Part shown: in pieces, positions 48,852 through 60,978 of the stretch
Numbering within the stretch: position 1 is the first letter of the stretch
How the letters are laid out: each line of letters starts with the position of its first letter
Source of the DNA: Pseudobutyrivibrio sp.
GTDB lineage: Bacteria > Bacillota > Clostridia > Lachnospirales > Lachnospiraceae
Assembly (NCBI GenBank): GCA_017557435.1
Contig: JAFYYR010000009.1
Location: 1-61,984 of the forward strand
DNA: 61,984 nucleotides
Direction of reading: 5' to 3'
Notes under the pieces: generated by a model
Databases searched by the model: none
Seen by the model: the letters and a program-made list of their open reading frames with translations, nothing else
What the model was told of the DNA's origin: nothing
Made by a program: the position numbers and the translations under genes

Positions 48852-50969
48852 TTACTTTGAATGATTAGAGATAATCTGTTCCTGAACGTTCTTTGGTACT
48901 GGCTCATACTTCTCGAAGAACATTGAGTAGTTACCACGACCCTGTGTTGATGAACGAAGCTCTGTTGAGTATCCGAACATCTCTGCAAGTGGAACAAGTG
49001 CTCTAACGATCTTGCCGCCGCCAAGATCATCCATAGACTGGATCTGACCTCTCTTAGCGTTGAGAGATCCGATTACATCACCCATGTATTCCTCAGGCAT
49101 AGTAACTTCAACCTTCATGATAGGCTCAAGAAGTACTGGAGCTGCCTTAGCCATAGCTTCCTTGAAGCACATTGAACCAGCAATGTGGAATGCCATTTCT
49201 GATGAATCGACTTCATGGTAAGAACCATCGTAAACGTCTGCTTCTACACCAAGAACAGGGAATCCGCAAAGGATACCAGCCTTAGCTGCTTCCTCAATAC
49301 CCTCACCAACAGATGGGATGTATTCCTTAGGAATAGCACCACCAACTACTGAAGACTTAAATCTGAATGTCTCCTCAGCGTTAGCATCCATTGGAGTAAA
49401 TCTAACCTTACAGTGACCGTACTGACCACGACCACCTGACTGCTTAGCATACTTGTATTCCTGATCAACAGGCTTTGTAAATGTCTCCTTGTAAGCAACC
49501 TGAGGTGCACCAACGTTTGCCTCAACCTTGAACTCTCTAAGAAGACGATCAACGATGATCTCAAGGTGAAGCTCACCCATACCAGCGATGATTGTCTGAC
49601 CTGTTTCCTGATCAGTGTGCTGACGGAATGTAGGATCCTCTTCAGCAAGCTTTGCAAGAGCCTCGCCCATCTTCTGCTGACCAGCCTTAGTCTTAGGCTC
49701 GATAGCAAGCTCGATAACTGGCTCTGGGAATTCCATAGACTCGAGGATTACTGGGTGCTGCTCGTCGCAGATTGTATCACCAGTTGTTGTAACCTTAAGA
49801 CCTACAACAGCTGCGATATCACCAGAGTAAACCTTATCTAACTCTGTACGCTTGTTAGCGTGCATCTGAAGAATACGACCTACACGCTCCTTCTTATCCT
49901 TTGTAGCGTTAAGGCAGTATGAACCTGAGTTCAATGTACCTGAGTATACACGGATAAATGCGAGCTTACCAACGAATGGGTCAGCCATAATCTTAAATGC
50001 TAAAGCTGCGAATGGCTCTTCGTCTGAAGAGTGCTTCTCAACTGGGTTGCCATCCATATCTACACCCTGGATAGCTGGTACGTCTGTAGGAGCTGGCATG
50101 AACTCAAGGATAGCGTCAAGAAGCTTCTGAACGCCCTTGTTTCTGTAAGCTGAACCACAGCATACTGGGATAGCACGACACTCGCAAGTACCCTTACGAA
50201 GTGCTGCCTTAAGAGCATCTACTGAAGGCTCCTCACCCTCAAGATACTCCATCATAAGATCATCATCTAACTCACAGATCTTCTCAACGAGCTCTGTGTG
50301 ATAAAGCTCAGCATCCTCTGCCATATCAGCTGGGATGTCTGTGATAGAAATATCATCACCCTTATCATCGTTATAGATGTATGCTTTCATCTCGAAAAGA
50401 TCGATGATTCCCTGGAAATCATCTTCCTTACCGATTGGAAGCTGAAGAACGATAGCGTTCTTCTTAAGTCTATCACGGATCTGATCAACAGCTCCGTAGA
50501 AGTTTGCACCAAGGATATCCATCTTATTGATGAAAGCCATTCTTGGTACGTTATATGTGTCAGCCTGTCTCCAAACATTCTCTGACTGTGGCTCAACGCC
50601 ACCCTTTGCACAGAAGACACCAACGGCGCCATCAAGTACACGAAGGGAACGCTCAACCTCAACAGTAAAGTCTACGTGGCCTGGTGTATCAATGATATTG
50701 ATACGGTGCTCTAAAGCACCCTTCTTAGGCTTGCAGTTTTCCTGCTCAGTCCAGTGACATGTTGTAGCAGCTGAAGTGATAGTGATACCTCTCTCTGCTT
50801 CCTGCTCCATCCAGTCCATGGTTGCAGTACCTTCGTGTGTATCACCGATCTTGTAGTTAACACCTGTGTAATAAAGAATACGCTCTGTAAGTGTAGTCTT
50901 TCCGGCATCGATATGAGCCATAATACCAATATTTCTGGTACGCTCAAGTGGATATTCTCTTCCTGCCAC
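48852..50969 (-). CDS. fusA: Elongation factor G
   Basis: EF-G is the GTPase that drives ribosomal translocation. The 705-residue protein has the G1 motif [10 protein letters not shown]3 DTPGHVDF and G4 NKMD in the N-terminal domain, and the usual domains II-V follow, including the [10 protein letters not shown] segment of domain IV. It lies 15 nt after rpsG in the str operon. Nothing is unusual. Confidence 0.99.
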   Translation of the reverse strand: MAGREYPLERTRNIGIMAHIDAGKTTLTERILYYTGVNYKIGDTHEGTATMDWMEQEAERGITITSAATTCHWTEQENCKPKKGALEHRINIIDTPGHVDFTVEVERSLRVLDGAVGVFCAKGGVEPQSENVWRQADTYNVPRMAFINKMDILGANFYGAVDQIRDRLKKNAIVLQLPIGKEDDFQGIIDLFEMKAYIYNDDKGDDISITDIPADMAEDAELYHTELVEKICELDDDLMMEYLEGEEPSVDALKAALRKGTCECRAIPVCCGSAYRNKGVQKLLDAILEFMPAPTDVPAIQGVDMDGNPVEKHSSDEEPFAALAFKIMADPFVGKLAFIRVYSGTLNSGSYCLNATKDKKERVGRILQMHANKRTELDKVYSGDIAAVVGLKVTTTGDTICDEQHPVILESMEFPEPVIELAIEPKTKAGQQKMGEALAKLAEEDPTFRQHTDQETGQTIIAGMGELHLEIIVDRLLREFKVEANVGAPQVAYKETFTKPVDQEYKYAKQSGGRGQYGHCKVRFTPMDANAEETFRFKSSVVGGAIPKEYIPSVGEGIEEAAKAGILCGFPVLGVEADVYDGSYHEVDSSEMAFHIAGSMCFKEAMAKAAPVLLEPIMKVEVTMPEEYMGDVIGSLNAKRGQIQSMDDLGGGKIVRALVPLAEMFGYSTELRSSTQGRGNYSMFFEKYEPVPKNVQEQIISNHSK

Positions 50970-50984
50970 TGTTAGCCCCTCCTA

Positions 50985-51455
50985 TTAGAATCTGTAATGA
51001 GCAAATGCCTTATTAGCCTCTGCCATTCTATGCATTTCTTCTTTTCTCTTAACAGCTGAACCTGTGTTACCAGCTGCATCCATAATCTCGTTTGCAAGAC
51101 GCTCTTCCATTGTCTTCTCAGTACGTGTACGTGAGAACATTGTGAGCCATCTAAGGCCAAGGGCCTGACGACGATCTGGTCTTACTTCGATAGGTACCTG
51201 ATATGTAGCACCACCGATACGTCTAGCCTTTACCTCAAGTACAGGCATAACGTTGTTCATAGCTTCCTCGAAAACCTCAAGTGCTGGCTTTCCAGTCTTT
51301 TCTGCGACTTTGTCAAATGCACCATATACAATCTTCTGAGCTACACCCTTCTTACCATCAAGCATGATGTTGTTGATAAGCTTTGTAACTACCTTGCTAT
51401 TGTATATAGGATCTGCCAAAACGTCTCTTTTTTGAGTATGTCCTTTTCTTGGCAC
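50985..51455 (-). CDS. rpsG: 30S ribosomal protein S7
   Basis: S7 organises the head of the 30S subunit and binds 16S rRNA. The 156 residues are of usual length, with the N-terminal [20 protein letters not shown] and the conserved [16 protein letters not shown] segment. It lies between rpsL (147-nt gap) and fusA. In other bacteria S7 represses its own operon; no such site is evident here. Confidence 0.99.
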   Translation of the reverse strand: MPRKGHTQKRDVLADPIYNSKVVTKLINNIMLDGKKGVAQKIVYGAFDKVAEKTGKPALEVFEEAMNNVMPVLEVKARRIGGATYQVPIEVRPDRRQALGLRWLTMFSRTRTEKTMEERLANEIMDAAGNTGSAVKRKEEMHRMAEANKAFAHYRF

Positions 51456-51602
51456 GATACTTCCCTCCTTAACTAAAATTTGTTAGATCAACGGTACTCA
51501 CATGTAATACTGTGTGTTCGTGCAGTATTTATCTTAAGTAAAATAAAATACAACACTAACCAAAGTTTATGTGATATACAATAAATTAATACCTAAGCTA
51601 TC

Positions 51603-52022
51603 TTATTTTGCGTCCTTAGGTCTCTTAGCGCCGTACTTTGAACGTCCCTGCTTGCGGTTAGCAACGCCGGCTGTATCAAGTGTACCTCTGATTACGTGAT
51701 AACGTGTACCTGGTAAATCCTTAACACGGCCACCACGAATCAAAACAACGCTATGCTCCTGAAGATTGTGACCTTCGCCTGGAATGTATGAAGTTACTTC
51801 GATTCCGTTTGAAAGACGAACTCTGGCAATCTTACGAAGAGCTGAGTTAGGCTTCTTAGGTGTAGCTGTCTTAACAGCTGTACATACACCACGCTTCTGT
51901 GGAGAAGAAGTGTTTGTAGGCTTCTTCTTAAGAGAATTGTAACCTCTCTGAAGTGCTGGTGCTGTAGACTTCTTTACAGATGTCTGACGACCTTTTCTAA
52001 CTAGCTGGTTGAATGTTGGCAT
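51603..52022 (-). CDS. rpsL: 30S ribosomal protein S12
   Basis: S12 is the decoding-centre protein. The 139 residues start [12 protein letters not shown] and carry [11 protein letters not shown] and [13 protein letters not shown]. The lysines that change in streptomycin-resistant mutants are present, so the wild-type, sensitive form is expected. It is first in the str operon, behind the consensus promoter at 52094-52122. Confidence 0.99.
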   Translation of the reverse strand: MPTFNQLVRKGRQTSVKKSTAPALQRGYNSLKKKPTNTSSPQKRGVCTAVKTATPKKPNSALRKIARVRLSNGIEVTSYIPGEGHNLQEHSVVLIRGGRVKDLPGTRYHVIRGTLDTAGVANRKQGRSKYGAKRPKDAK

Positions 52023-52093
52023 TCTTTTTTACCTCCTAATTTATTCTTTTGCATGGAAATGGGCGCAATTACCCTATTAGCGCATGCTAGAAC

Positions 52094-52122
52094 ATTATAT
52101 TTCCAATAAATCATTATGTCAA
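52094..52122 (-). promoter_or_regulatory. Consensus sigma-A promoter of the str operon
   Basis: On the minus strand TTGACA (52117-52122) and TATAAT (52094-52099) are both perfect, with a 17-bp spacer, about 70 bp before rpsL. Confidence 0.88.
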
Positions 52123-52144
52123 GCGTAAAAATGTGAAAAAAACG

Positions 52145-52523
52145 TTACTATTCACAGTTATAAATATTTAAAGATCTATTCTTGTCATGCTTGCATGTAA
52201 GAGAATGATCTTTAAATATTTATAAACTGGAATCAGTGACTCCACCCACATGAATAATGTTAAGTGCTTTGGCACTGGGAAAGAAGTCTGAAAGACTTCC
52301 ATTATGAATGAGGGTGGAGGAACTGTGAATAGTAACTTCCAATAGTACTTAAATTTTAAAGATTAATTCTCGTCATGCTTGCATGTAAGAGAATGATCTT
52401 TAAATATTTATAAACTGGAATCAGTGACTCCACCCACATGAATAATGTTAAGTGCTTTAGCACTGGGAAAGAAGTCTGAAAGACTTCCATTATGAATGAG
52501 GGTGGAGGAACTGTGAATAGTAA
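52145..52523. repeat. Tandem 188-bp structured repeat with terminal inverted repeats
   Basis: Two head-to-tail units fill the rpoC-rpsL gap. The block 52184-52335 matches 52372-52523 with one difference seen (G/A). The outer ends are perfect 15-bp inverted repeats (TTACTATTCACAGTT at 52145-52159, its complement at 52321-52335 and 52509-52523). Inside are an 18-bp AT-rich stem (52159-52176 with 52207-52224), CCTCCACCC/GGGTGGAG arms, and small hairpins. It codes for nothing convincing. MITE-like DNA or a structured leader RNA are both possible. Confidence 0.8.
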
Positions 52524-52524
52524 T

Positions 52525-52555
52525 GAAAAAACTAGGGCCAATATAGGCCCTAGTT
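52525..52555 (-). terminator. Terminator of the rpoBC operon
   Basis: The perfect 10-bp stem AACTAGGGCC/GGCCCTAGTT with a 6-nt loop is followed by TTTTTTCATT on the minus strand. Confidence 0.92.
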
Positions 52556-52609
52556 CTATACATACTATATATAGTAGTTTCTATTTACGATGTTGAATAA
52601 TCTTGATGA

Positions 52610-55600
52610 TTATTCAACATCTACTAATTCATCTGAAGTTGTAAGCTCTTCTGTCTCAGCTTCTCCCTCAAATTCCTGAGCTAATGCTGCATTTGCAATA
52701 TCAGCATCTGTAGAAAGTGGAATGTTAGAGTATCTCTTCATACCAGTACCAGCTGGGATTAAGCGACCGATGATAACGTTCTCCTTGAGGCCGTTAAGTG
52801 GATCAACCTTACCCTTGATAGCTGCATCAGTAAGAACCTTTGTTGTCTCCTGGAATGAAGCTGCTGAAAGGAATGAGTTTGTAGCAAGGGCTGCCTTTGT
52901 GATACCAAGAAGTTCCTGTGTACCAGTTGCAACTGCCTTACCCTCTGCTTCCATCTGCTCGTTAGCTTCCTCAAAATCAAGCCAATCTACAAGTGAACCA
53001 GGCATGAATCCTGTATCACCAGCATCGTCGATTCTGATTCTCTTAAGCATCTGACGGCAAAGTACCTCAATATGCTTATCGTTGATATCAACACCCTGTA
53101 AACGATATACACGCTGTACCTCGCGGATAAGGTAATCCTGAACAGCTGCCTTACCCTTGATAGTAAGAATATCGTGTGGATTTACAGAACCTTCTGTAAG
53201 TTCATCACCAGCCTCAAGCTCCTGACCTGCAAGAACCTTGATACGTGAACCGTAAGGGATGAGATATTTCTCAACATCACCTGTCTCAGAGTTAGTTACT
53301 ACAACCTCTCTCTTCTTTGTCTTAGAATCCTCTTCGATTGAAACTGTACCAGCAATCTCTGTGATGATTGCAAGTCCCTTAGGCTTTCTAGCCTCGAAAA
53401 GCTCCTCGACACGAGGAAGACCCTGAGTAATATCGTTACCAGCAACACCACCAGTATGGAAGGTTCTCATTGTAAGCTGAGTACCTGGCTCACCGATTGA
53501 CTGAGCTGCGATAATACCAATTGCTTCACCAACCTGAACAGCACGTCCTGATGCCATGTTAGCACCGTAGCACTTAGCACAAACACCAACGTGTGAACGG
53601 CAGTTAAGAACGTTTCTGATCTTAACCTTCTTAATTGGCTGTCCCTTATCATCAACACCACGCTCAATAATAGCAGCTGCACGCTTTGGTGTAATCATAT
53701 GGTTAGCCTTAACAATCATCTCGCCATTTGCATCATAGATTGAATAGCAAGAGAATCTACCTGTAATACGGTCCTTAAGAGACTCAATCTCCTCACGACC
53801 ATCCATGAATGCGTATACCCACATACCTGGAATCTCACGATCTGTACCAGCTACACAGTCAGACTCACGGATAATAAGCTCCTGAGCAACGTCAACCATT
53901 CGACGTGTCAAGTAACCTGAATCGGCTGTACGAAGAGCTGTATCAGAAAGACCCTTACGAGCACCATGAGCTGACATGAAGTACTCAAGTACGTCAAGAC
54001 CCTCACGGAAGTTTGACTTGATAGGAAGCTCGATTGTACGACCTGTTGTATCAGCCATCAAACCACGCATACCAGCAAGCTGCTTGATCTGCTTATCAGA
54101 ACCACGGGCACCTGAATCAGCCATCATGAAGATGTTGTTGTACTTATCAAGACCATCAAGAAGGTCCTTAGTAAGCTCATCATCAGTATTCTTCCATGTA
54201 TCAACTACTTCACGGTAACGCTCTTCTTCTGTAATAAGACCACGCTTGTACTGACGAGTAATCTTATCTACAGTCTCCTCAGCTGCAGCAATAAGCTCTG
54301 GCTTCTGAGGTGGAACTGTCATATCTGAAATTGAAACTGTCATGGCAGCAATTGTTGAGTAGTGGTAACCCATAGCCTTGATATCATCAAGAACTTCTGC
54401 TGTCTTTGTAGCTCCATGTGTATTAATAACTTTTTCAAGGATCTGCTTTAACTGCTTCTTACCAACGTGGAAGTCGATCTCTGGAACAAGCTCATTCTCA
54501 GGCTTTGTACGGTCAATGTAACCAAGATCCTGTGGAATGATTTCGTTGAAGATAAGTCTTCCAAGTGTTGATGAAACATTACCAGTAACAACAGTACCAT
54601 CTGCTAATTTCTTAGACATACGTACTGTGATACGTGCATGCATTGTAAGTGCCTTGTTCTCGTATGCAAGAATAGCCTCGTTAAGGTTCTTGAATGCCTT
54701 ACCCTCACCTGGCTCTTCTCTTCCGTCACCTACTGTTGTACCACGCTCCTGTGTAAGGTAGTAAATACCAAGGACCATATCCTGTGAAGGAACGGCAACA
54801 GGACCACCGTCTGAAGGCTTAAGTAAGTTGTTAGGTGAGAGAAGCATAAATCTACACTCAGCCTGTGCCTCCTGTGTAAGTGGAAGGTGAACAGCCATCT
54901 GGTCACCGTCGAAATCGGCGTTGAAAGCTGTACATACAAGTGGATGAAGCTTAATAGCTCTACCCTCTACAAGAATTGGCTCGAAAGCCTGAATTCCAAG
55001 TCTATGAAGTGTAGGAGCACGGTTAAGCATAACTGGATGCTCTTTAATGACATCTTCAAGGATGTCCCAAACCTGTGGCTCGAACTTCTCAACCATCTTC
55101 TTAGCATACTTAATGTTGTGAGCCATACCATTGCCTACAAGCTCCTTCATAACGAATGGCTTGAAGAGCTCAAGTGCCATCTCCTTTGGAAGACCACACT
55201 GGTAAATCTTAAGCTCTGGACCTACTACGATAACTGAACGTCCTGAGTAGTCAACACGCTTACCAAGAAGGTTCTGTCTGAATCGTCCTGACTTACCCTT
55301 AAGCATATCTGAAAGTGACTTAAGAGGTCTGTTACCAGGACCAGTAACTGGACGACCACGTCTACCGTTATCGATAAGAGCATCTACAGCTTCCTGAAGC
55401 ATACGCTTTTCGTTACGTACGATGATATCAGGAGCGCCAAGCTCAAGAAGTCTACGGAGACGGTTATTTCTATTAATAATACGACGGTATAAGTCGTTAA
55501 GGTCAGATGTGGCGAAACGTCCACCATCAAGCTGTACCATAGGACGAAGATCTGGTGGAATAACAGGGATAACTGTCATAATCATCCATTCAGGTCTGTT

Positions 55601-56281
55601 TCCTGACTCGCGGAATGCCTCAACAACCTCAAGTCTCTTAATGATACGAGAACGCTTCTGACCAGTAGCGTTATCAAGTTCAATCTGAAGCTTTGTAGCC
55701 TCTTCATCAAGGTCAATTTCCTTAAGAAGCTCCTGGATAGCTTCAGCACCCATTCCTACTCTGAACTGGCTACCATAAGTCTCTCTAGCCTCCTGGTACT
55801 CAGCCTCTGTAAGAACCTGCTTATACATAAGAGCAGTATCACCTGCATCAAGTACGATGTATGATGCAAAGTAAAGAACCTTCTCTAATGTCTTTGGTGA
55901 AAGATCAAGAATAAGTCCCATACGTGAAGGAATACCCTTGAAATACCAAATATGTGAAACTGGTGCTGCCAACTCAATGTGGCCCATACGCTCACGACGT
56001 ACAGATGCCTTTGTAATCTCAACACCACAACGGTCACAAACTACACCCTTATAACGAATCTTCTTGTACTTTCCGCAGTGACATTCCCAGTCCTTGCTAG
56101 GTCCAAAAATCTTTTCGCAGAAAAGACCGTCCTTTTCAGGCTTCAGTGTACGATAGTTAATTGTCTCAGGCTTTTTAACTTCACCACGAGACCACTGTCT
56201 AATCTTTTCAGGTGATGCCAATCCAATCTGTATTGCGTCAAATGCTATTGGTTGATATGTCGCTTCTCTATTCTCTGGCAT
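52610..56281 (-). CDS. rpoC: DNA-directed RNA polymerase subunit beta'
   Basis: This is the catalytic subunit of RNA polymerase. The 1223-residue protein has the N-terminal zinc ribbon ([20 protein letters not shown]), the invariant Mg site NADFDGDQM, the second zinc site ([13 protein letters not shown]), and the trigger-loop region TMRTFHTGG. The length is that of Firmicute proteins without the long insertions of proteobacteria. It lies 19 nt after rpoB. Its 3' end itself forms a hairpin (GTTGAATAATC/GATTATTCAAC). Confidence 0.99.
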   Translation of the reverse strand: MPENREATYQPIAFDAIQIGLASPEKIRQWSRGEVKKPETINYRTLKPEKDGLFCEKIFGPSKDWECHCGKYKKIRYKGVVCDRCGVEITKASVRRERMGHIELAAPVSHIWYFKGIPSRMGLILDLSPKTLEKVLYFASYIVLDAGDTALMYKQVLTEAEYQEARETYGSQFRVGMGAEAIQELLKEIDLDEEATKLQIELDNATGQKRSRIIKRLEVVEAFRESGNRPEWMIMTVIPVIPPDLRPMVQLDGGRFATSDLNDLYRRIINRNNRLRRLLELGAPDIIVRNEKRMLQEAVDALIDNGRRGRPVTGPGNRPLKSLSDMLKGKSGRFRQNLLGKRVDYSGRSVIVVGPELKIYQCGLPKEMALELFKPFVMKELVGNGMAHNIKYAKKMVEKFEPQVWDILEDVIKEHPVMLNRAPTLHRLGIQAFEPILVEGRAIKLHPLVCTAFNADFDGDQMAVHLPLTQEAQAECRFMLLSPNNLLKPSDGGPVAVPSQDMVLGIYYLTQERGTTVGDGREEPGEGKAFKNLNEAILAYENKALTMHARITVRMSKKLADGTVVTGNVSSTLGRLIFNEIIPQDLGYIDRTKPENELVPEIDFHVGKKQLKQILEKVINTHGATKTAEVLDDIKAMGYHYSTIAAMTVSISDMTVPPQKPELIAAAEETVDKITRQYKRGLITEEERYREVVDTWKNTDDELTKDLLDGLDKYNNIFMMADSGARGSDKQIKQLAGMRGLMADTTGRTIELPIKSNFREGLDVLEYFMSAHGARKGLSDTALRTADSGYLTRRMVDVAQELIIRESDCVAGTDREIPGMWVYAFMDGREEIESLKDRITGRFSCYSIYDANGEMIVKANHMITPKRAAAIIERGVDDKGQPIKKVKIRNVLNCRSHVGVCAKCYGANMASGRAVQVGEAIGIIAAQSIGEPGTQLTMRTFHTGGVAGNDITQGLPRVEELFEARKPKGLAIITEIAGTVSIEEDSKTKKREVVVTNSETGDVEKYLIPYGSRIKVLAGQELEAGDELTEGSVNPHDILTIKGKAAVQDYLIREVQRVYRLQGVDINDKHIEVLCRQMLKRIRIDDAGDTGFMPGSLVDWLDFEEANEQMEAEGKAVATGTQELLGITKAALATNSFLSAASFQETTKVLTDAAIKGKVDPLNGLKENVIIGRLIPAGTGMKRYSNIPLSTDADIANAALAQEFEGEAETEELTTSDELVDVE

Positions 56282-56300
56282 TTTCTAGCTCCCTTCCTAT

Positions 56301-59300
56301 TTATTCCTCATCAAAATCATCTGCAACGTCAGAAAAATCATCCTCGTCGTATGACTCTTCCTCGATTTCATCATCGTCTACGAGCTCGCCTTCATTGTCA
56401 AACTTCTTTGTCGAGAAGCCTGCCTGAGCAAATGAGCTGTCATCTTCGAATGCGAAGTTTCTATCGCTACCTGCAATGATTGCATTGAGGTCTGTATTTC
56501 CATATTCACTTGTTTCCATGAGCTCAACCTCTTCACGGTTCTCATCGAGAACACGTACATCAAGACCAAGTGACTGTAATTCCTTAAGTAATACCTTGAA
56601 TGACTCAGGAATTCCTGGCTCAGGGATATTCTCGCCCTTGATAATAGCTTCGTATGTCTTAACACGACCGATAACATCATCAGACTTCATTGTAAGGATT
56701 TCCTGAAGTGTATATGATGCACCATAAGCCTCAAGAGCCCAAACTTCCATCTCACCGAAACGCTGACCACCGAACTGTGCCTTACCACCAAGTGGCTGCT
56801 GTGTAACGAGAGAGTAAGGACCTGTTGAACGAGCATGGATCTTATCGTCAACAAGGTGGTGAAGTTTCAGGTAGTGCATGTGTCCGATTGTAACAGGACC
56901 ATCAAATGGCTCACCTGTACGACCGTCACGGAGCTGAACCTTACCATCTCTAGAAATAGGAACACCCTTCCAAAGAGCACGATGAGCGCGGTTAGTAGAT
57001 AAGTAATCCATAACATCCTCACGAAGTACATCTACGTACTTGTCGAAGAATGTCTCCTCGCCGTTTGTAGCCTCTTCCTTGTCAAATGGCATATTTACAT
57101 AGTCATTTGCAAGCTCAAGTGTATCCTGAATATCAATTTCCTTTGCACCATCAAATACTGGTGTCTCAATATCAAATCCAAGAGCCTTAGCAGCAAGTGA
57201 AAGGTGAATCTCAAGGACCTGACCAATGTTCATACGTGAAGGAACGCCAAGTGGGTTAAGTACGATATCAAGTGGACGTCCGTTTGGAAGATATGGCATA
57301 TCCTCTACTGGAAGTACGCGGGAAACTACACCCTTGTTACCATGACGACCAGCCATCTTATCACCTACACCAATCTTTCTCTTCTGAGCGATGTAGATAC
57401 GAACTGACTTATTAACACCTGGTGAAAGCTCATCACCGTTCTCACGTGTAAATACCTTAGCATCAACTACGATACCATAAGCTCCGTGTGGTACACGAAG
57501 TGAAGTATCACGAACTTCTCTAGCCTTCTCACCGAAGATTGCAAGAAGAAGTCTCTCTTCAGGAGTACGCTCTGTCTCTCCCTTAGGTGTAACCTTACCA
57601 ACAAGGATATCACCTGCACGAACCTCAGCACCGATACGGATAATACCGCTCTCATCAAGATCCTTAAGAGCATCATCACCTACACCAGCAACATCACGTG
57701 TGATCTCCTCTGGTCCAAGCTTTGTATCACGAGCATCGATTTCGTACTCTTCAATATGAATAGATGTATAAACATCATCCTGTACAAGTCTTTCTGAAAG
57801 AAGAACCGCATCCTCGTAGTTGTAACCTTCCCATGTCATGAATCCGATAAGTGGATTCTTACCGATAGCAAGCTCACCATTCTTTGTAGAAGGACCATCA
57901 GCGATAACCTCGCCAGCCTCTACATGGTCACCCTTGAATACGATTGGTCTCTGATTGTAGCAGTTAGACTGGTTAGAACGTGTAAATTTGAATAGGTTAT
58001 ACTCATCTCTTGTACCGTCCTCATCAGCCTTGATGATAATACGCTTTGTCTCAGACATCTCAACGATACCAGCACGCTTAGCAACTACGCAAACGCCTGA
58101 ATCGACAGCTGTCTTTGGCTCCATACCTGTACCAACAACTGGTGCCTCTGTAGTAAGAAGTGGCACTGCCTGACGCTGCATGTTAGAACCCATGAGGGCA
58201 CGGTTAGCATCATCGTTCTGAAGGAATGGAATAAGTGCAGTAGCAACTGAGAATACCATCTTAGGAGATACGTCCATGTAATCAAACATCTTCTTATCGT
58301 ACTCCTGTGTCTCCTCACGGAAACGACCAGATACGTTCTTTCTCATAAAGTGGCCTTCCTCGTCAAGCTTGACGTTAGCCTGTGCTACATGATAATTATC
58401 CTCTTCGTCAGCAGTCATATAAACTACTTCGTCTGTTACACGAGGATTCTCTGGGTCTGACTTATCAATACGTCTGTATGGTGCCTCAATAAAACCATAC
58501 TCATTGATACGAGCATAGCTTGCAAGAGAGTTGATAAGACCGATGTTAGGTCCTTCAGGAGTCTCGATAGGGCACATACGTCCATAGTGTGAGTAGTGAA
58601 CGTCTCGAACCTCGAATCCGGCACGATCTCTTGAAAGACCACCAGGACCAAGTGCTGAAAGACGTCTCTTATGTGTCAACTCTGAAAGTGGGTTGTTCTG
58701 ATCCATAAACTGTGACAACTGTGATGAACCAAAGAACTCTTTGATTGCAGCTGTAACAGGCTTAATGTTGATGAGGTTCTGTGGAGAAATGTCCTCAAGG
58801 TCACGAGTTGTCATACGCTCACGTACAACCTTCTCAAGACGTGAAAGACCAATTCTATACTGGTTCTGTAATAACTCACCAACTGCACGGATACGACGGT
58901 TACCAAGGTGATCGATATCGTCATCCTTACCAATGCCGTACTCAAGGTGCATATTATAGTTAATAGATGCAAATACATCCTCTACTGTGATGTGCTTTGG
59001 AATAAGATCAGCTACTGATCTCTCGATTGCATCTTCGATATCTTCTTTTGTAGTATTCTCCTCAAGAATTCTCTCAAGTACTGGATAGTATACAAGCTCA
59101 GTAATACCAAGAGCCTTAGCATCACAATCAACAAACTTTGTGATGTCAACCATCATATTAGAAAGAACCTTGACATTGCGTGTCTCAGTCTGGATGAATA
59201 CATGAGTAACAGCTGCATTCTGGATAGTATCAGCCATCTCAAGTGTTACCTTATCACCAGCCTTAGCAATAATCTCACCTGTTGTTGTATCTACAACATC

Positions 59301-60209
59301 CTCAGCGAGAATATGACCTGTGATACGGTTTCTTAACATAAGCTTCTTGTTAAACTTATAGCGTCCAACCTTTGCAAGATCATAACGACGTGGGTCGAAG
59401 AACATACCGTGGATAAGAGACTCTGCGCTATCCTTAGCAAGAGGCTCACCTGGACGAAGCTTACGGTAGAGCTCTAAAAGACCTCCCTCATAGCTACCCT
59501 GTGGGTTCTTCTCAGTGATAGCTGGATCCTTAGCAAATGTAGCAAGAATCTTTGGCTCCTCACCAAATACATCTATAATTTCCTGATTTGTTCCTAAACC
59601 AAGGGCACGAATAAGAACTGTAACAGGTACCTTTCTGTTACGGTCTACACGTACATAAAAAACGTCATTGGAATCTGTCTCATACTCAAGCCATGCACCA
59701 CGATTTGGAATAACTGTGCATGAATAAAGTTCCTTACCAATTTTATCATGTCCGATTGCATAGTAGATGCCTGGTGAACGGACAAGCTGAGATACGATAA
59801 CACGCTCTGCTCCATTGATAACAAATGTACCTGTCTCAGTCATAAGTGGCAAGTCACCCATGAAAATCTCGTGCTCCTGCATATCGCCGGATTCCTTGTT
59901 AACAAGGCGCACTTTTACCTTTAAAGGTGCTGCGTATGTTGCATCTCTCTCCTTGCACTGAGGAATAGTATATTTCACCTCATCCTTGCATAGTGCAAAG
60001 TCAACAAAATGCAACTCAAGCTGATTTCCTCGATCCTGAATAGGTGAGATATCTGCAAATGCTTCTTTTAATCCATCCTTAACGAACCAGTCATAACTGT
60101 TCTTCTGGACCTCGATTAAATTAGGCATCTCAAGAACCTCTTTTTGTCTCGAGTAACTCATACGCAAGTTCTTTCCAGCTTTCACTGGACGTATTCTGTT
60201 TTTCTCCAT
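56301..60209 (-). CDS. rpoB: DNA-directed RNA polymerase subunit beta
   Basis: This beta subunit has about 1302 residues. The rifampicin pocket [30 protein letters not shown] has the wild-type residues at the common resistance positions (Asp in MDQNN, His in THKRR, Ser in RRLSA), so rifampicin sensitivity is expected. I start at [12 protein letters not shown] (60209), with AGAGGTGG 7 nt upstream, rather than 11 codons earlier. An acidic C-terminal tail ([17 protein letters not shown]) is longer than usual. It has its own promoter after rplL. Confidence 0.98.
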   Translation of the reverse strand: MEKNRIRPVKAGKNLRMSYSRQKEVLEMPNLIEVQKNSYDWFVKDGLKEAFADISPIQDRGNQLELHFVDFALCKDEVKYTIPQCKERDATYAAPLKVKVRLVNKESGDMQEHEIFMGDLPLMTETGTFVINGAERVIVSQLVRSPGIYYAIGHDKIGKELYSCTVIPNRGAWLEYETDSNDVFYVRVDRNRKVPVTVLIRALGLGTNQEIIDVFGEEPKILATFAKDPAITEKNPQGSYEGGLLELYRKLRPGEPLAKDSAESLIHGMFFDPRRYDLAKVGRYKFNKKLMLRNRITGHILAEDVVDTTTGEIIAKAGDKVTLEMADTIQNAAVTHVFIQTETRNVKVLSNMMVDITKFVDCDAKALGITELVYYPVLERILEENTTKEDIEDAIERSVADLIPKHITVEDVFASINYNMHLEYGIGKDDDIDHLGNRRIRAVGELLQNQYRIGLSRLEKVVRERMTTRDLEDISPQNLINIKPVTAAIKEFFGSSQLSQFMDQNNPLSELTHKRRLSALGPGGLSRDRAGFEVRDVHYSHYGRMCPIETPEGPNIGLINSLASYARINEYGFIEAPYRRIDKSDPENPRVTDEVVYMTADEEDNYHVAQANVKLDEEGHFMRKNVSGRFREETQEYDKKMFDYMDVSPKMVFSVATALIPFLQNDDANRALMGSNMQRQAVPLLTTEAPVVGTGMEPKTAVDSGVCVVAKRAGIVEMSETKRIIIKADEDGTRDEYNLFKFTRSNQSNCYNQRPIVFKGDHVEAGEVIADGPSTKNGELAIGKNPLIGFMTWEGYNYEDAVLLSERLVQDDVYTSIHIEEYEIDARDTKLGPEEITRDVAGVGDDALKDLDESGIIRIGAEVRAGDILVGKVTPKGETERTPEERLLLAIFGEKAREVRDTSLRVPHGAYGIVVDAKVFTRENGDELSPGVNKSVRIYIAQKRKIGVGDKMAGRHGNKGVVSRVLPVEDMPYLPNGRPLDIVLNPLGVPSRMNIGQVLEIHLSLAAKALGFDIETPVFDGAKEIDIQDTLELANDYVNMPFDKEEATNGEETFFDKYVDVLREDVMDYLSTNRAHRALWKGVPISRDGKVQLRDGRTGEPFDGPVTIGHMHYLKLHHLVDDKIHARSTGPYSLVTQQPLGGKAQFGGQRFGEMEVWALEAYGASYTLQEILTMKSDDVIGRVKTYEAIIKGENIPEPGIPESFKVLLKELQSLGLDVRVLDENREEVELMETSEYGNTDLNAIIAGSDRNFAFEDDSSFAQAGFSTKKFDNEGELVDDDEIEEESYDEDDFSDVADDFDEE

Positions 60210-60305
60210 TGACGTTCCACCTCTCATTTTATTTGTCAACAAAACAGCGATTTTAAAGCACTTCGCCGAAATGTTGCAATGTTTTATTGTCGAATTTCAT
60301 TGCCA

Positions 60306-60363
60306 TGAAAAAAGGCATAGCAATGCACACTGCACCACAATAGTGCAACCTACATTCTATGCC
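60306..60363 (-). terminator. Terminator between rplL and rpoB
   Basis: GGCATAG/CTATGCC (60314-60320 with 60357-60363), extended by AATG/CATT and capped by an inner TGCAC/GTGCA hairpin, is followed by TTTTTT on the minus strand. Its 5' arm overlaps the -10 box of the rpoB promoter. Confidence 0.75.
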
Positions 60364-60383
60364 AAATGCAACCCTAAAGTCAA
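60354..60383 (-). promoter_or_regulatory. Promoter of rpoBC
   Basis: On the minus strand the -35 box is TTGACT (60378-60383) and the -10 box TAGAAT (60354-60359), with an 18-bp spacer. Transcripts starting here lack the 5' arm of the overlapping terminator and so should pass it. Confidence 0.72.
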
Positions 60384-60405
60384 GGGCAAATTATATTGTT
60401 TTTTT

Positions 60406-60525
60406 AGCAGAACATAAATGCCTGCTACGCAGACATTTATTAGCGACTGCGTCGCACAATAAATAAAAAAATAGTATCTCATTGAGATAAATCTCAGAGA
60501 TACTATTTTTATTATTTACTCTGCT
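60406..60525 (-). ncRNA. Structured 3'-UTR module, copy C
   Basis: This module follows the rplL stop. The outer stem AGCAGA/TCTGCT (60406-60411 with 60520-60525) encloses a terminator-like hairpin (ATAGTATCTC/GAGATACTAT, 60471-60506, flanked by AAATAAAAA/TTTTTATTATTT), a GCGAC/GTCGC hairpin and an AAATGCCTGC/GCAGACATTT hairpin. The order and spacing match copies A and B after tuf, while the stems differ in sequence. Confidence 0.58.
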
Positions 60526-60541
60526 CGTACAAAAGTCTTTA

Positions 60542-60919
60542 TTACTTAAGAGTAACCTTTGCACCGATCTCCTCAAGCTGAGCCTTGATTGACTCTGCTG
60601 TAGCCTTGTCAGCTGCTTCCTTGATTACCTTTGGAGCGCCATCAACGAGCTCTTTTGCTTCCTTAAGACCAAGGCCAGTTGCCTCACGAACAACCTTGAT
60701 AACCTTAACCTTCTCAGAACCTACCTCTGTAAGCTCTACATCAAACTCGTCCTTCTCCTCGCCTGCTGCTGCGCCGTCGCCAGCTGCTGCTGCAACTACA
60801 ACGCCTGCTGCTGCAGAAACGCCGAACTCTTCCTCACATGCCTTTACAAGGTCATTTAACTCTAATACGCTAAGCTCTTTGATAGCTGCGATAAACTCTT
60901 CTGTTGTCATCTTTGCCAT
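60542..60919 (-). CDS. rplL: 50S ribosomal protein L7/L12
   Basis: L7/L12 is the stalk protein that recruits translation GTPases. Its 125 residues have the N-terminal dimerisation helix ([29 protein letters not shown]), an Ala/Gly hinge and the C-terminal domain with [25 protein letters not shown]. It is second in the rplJL unit, 59 nt after rplJ, and is followed by structured module C. Confidence 0.99.
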   Translation of the reverse strand: MAKMTTEEFIAAIKELSVLELNDLVKACEEEFGVSAAAGVVVAAAAGDGAAAGEEKDEFDVELTEVGSEKVKVIKVVREATGLGLKEAKELVDGAPKVIKEAADKATAESIKAQLEEIGAKVTLK

Positions 60920-60978
60920 GATTATTTTCCTCCATTAAAAAATTATAAATCAATGTATATTGGTTTGAGTATTCTAAA

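Noticed and set aside
52145-52523. CRISPR array
   Set aside because: Only two long units are present, without short spacers, and no cas genes are in the window.
52356-52541. 61-codon minus-strand frame in the tandem repeat
   Set aside because: It lies across the structured repeat and the rpoC terminator, has no ribosome site, and its sequence is explained by the repeat.
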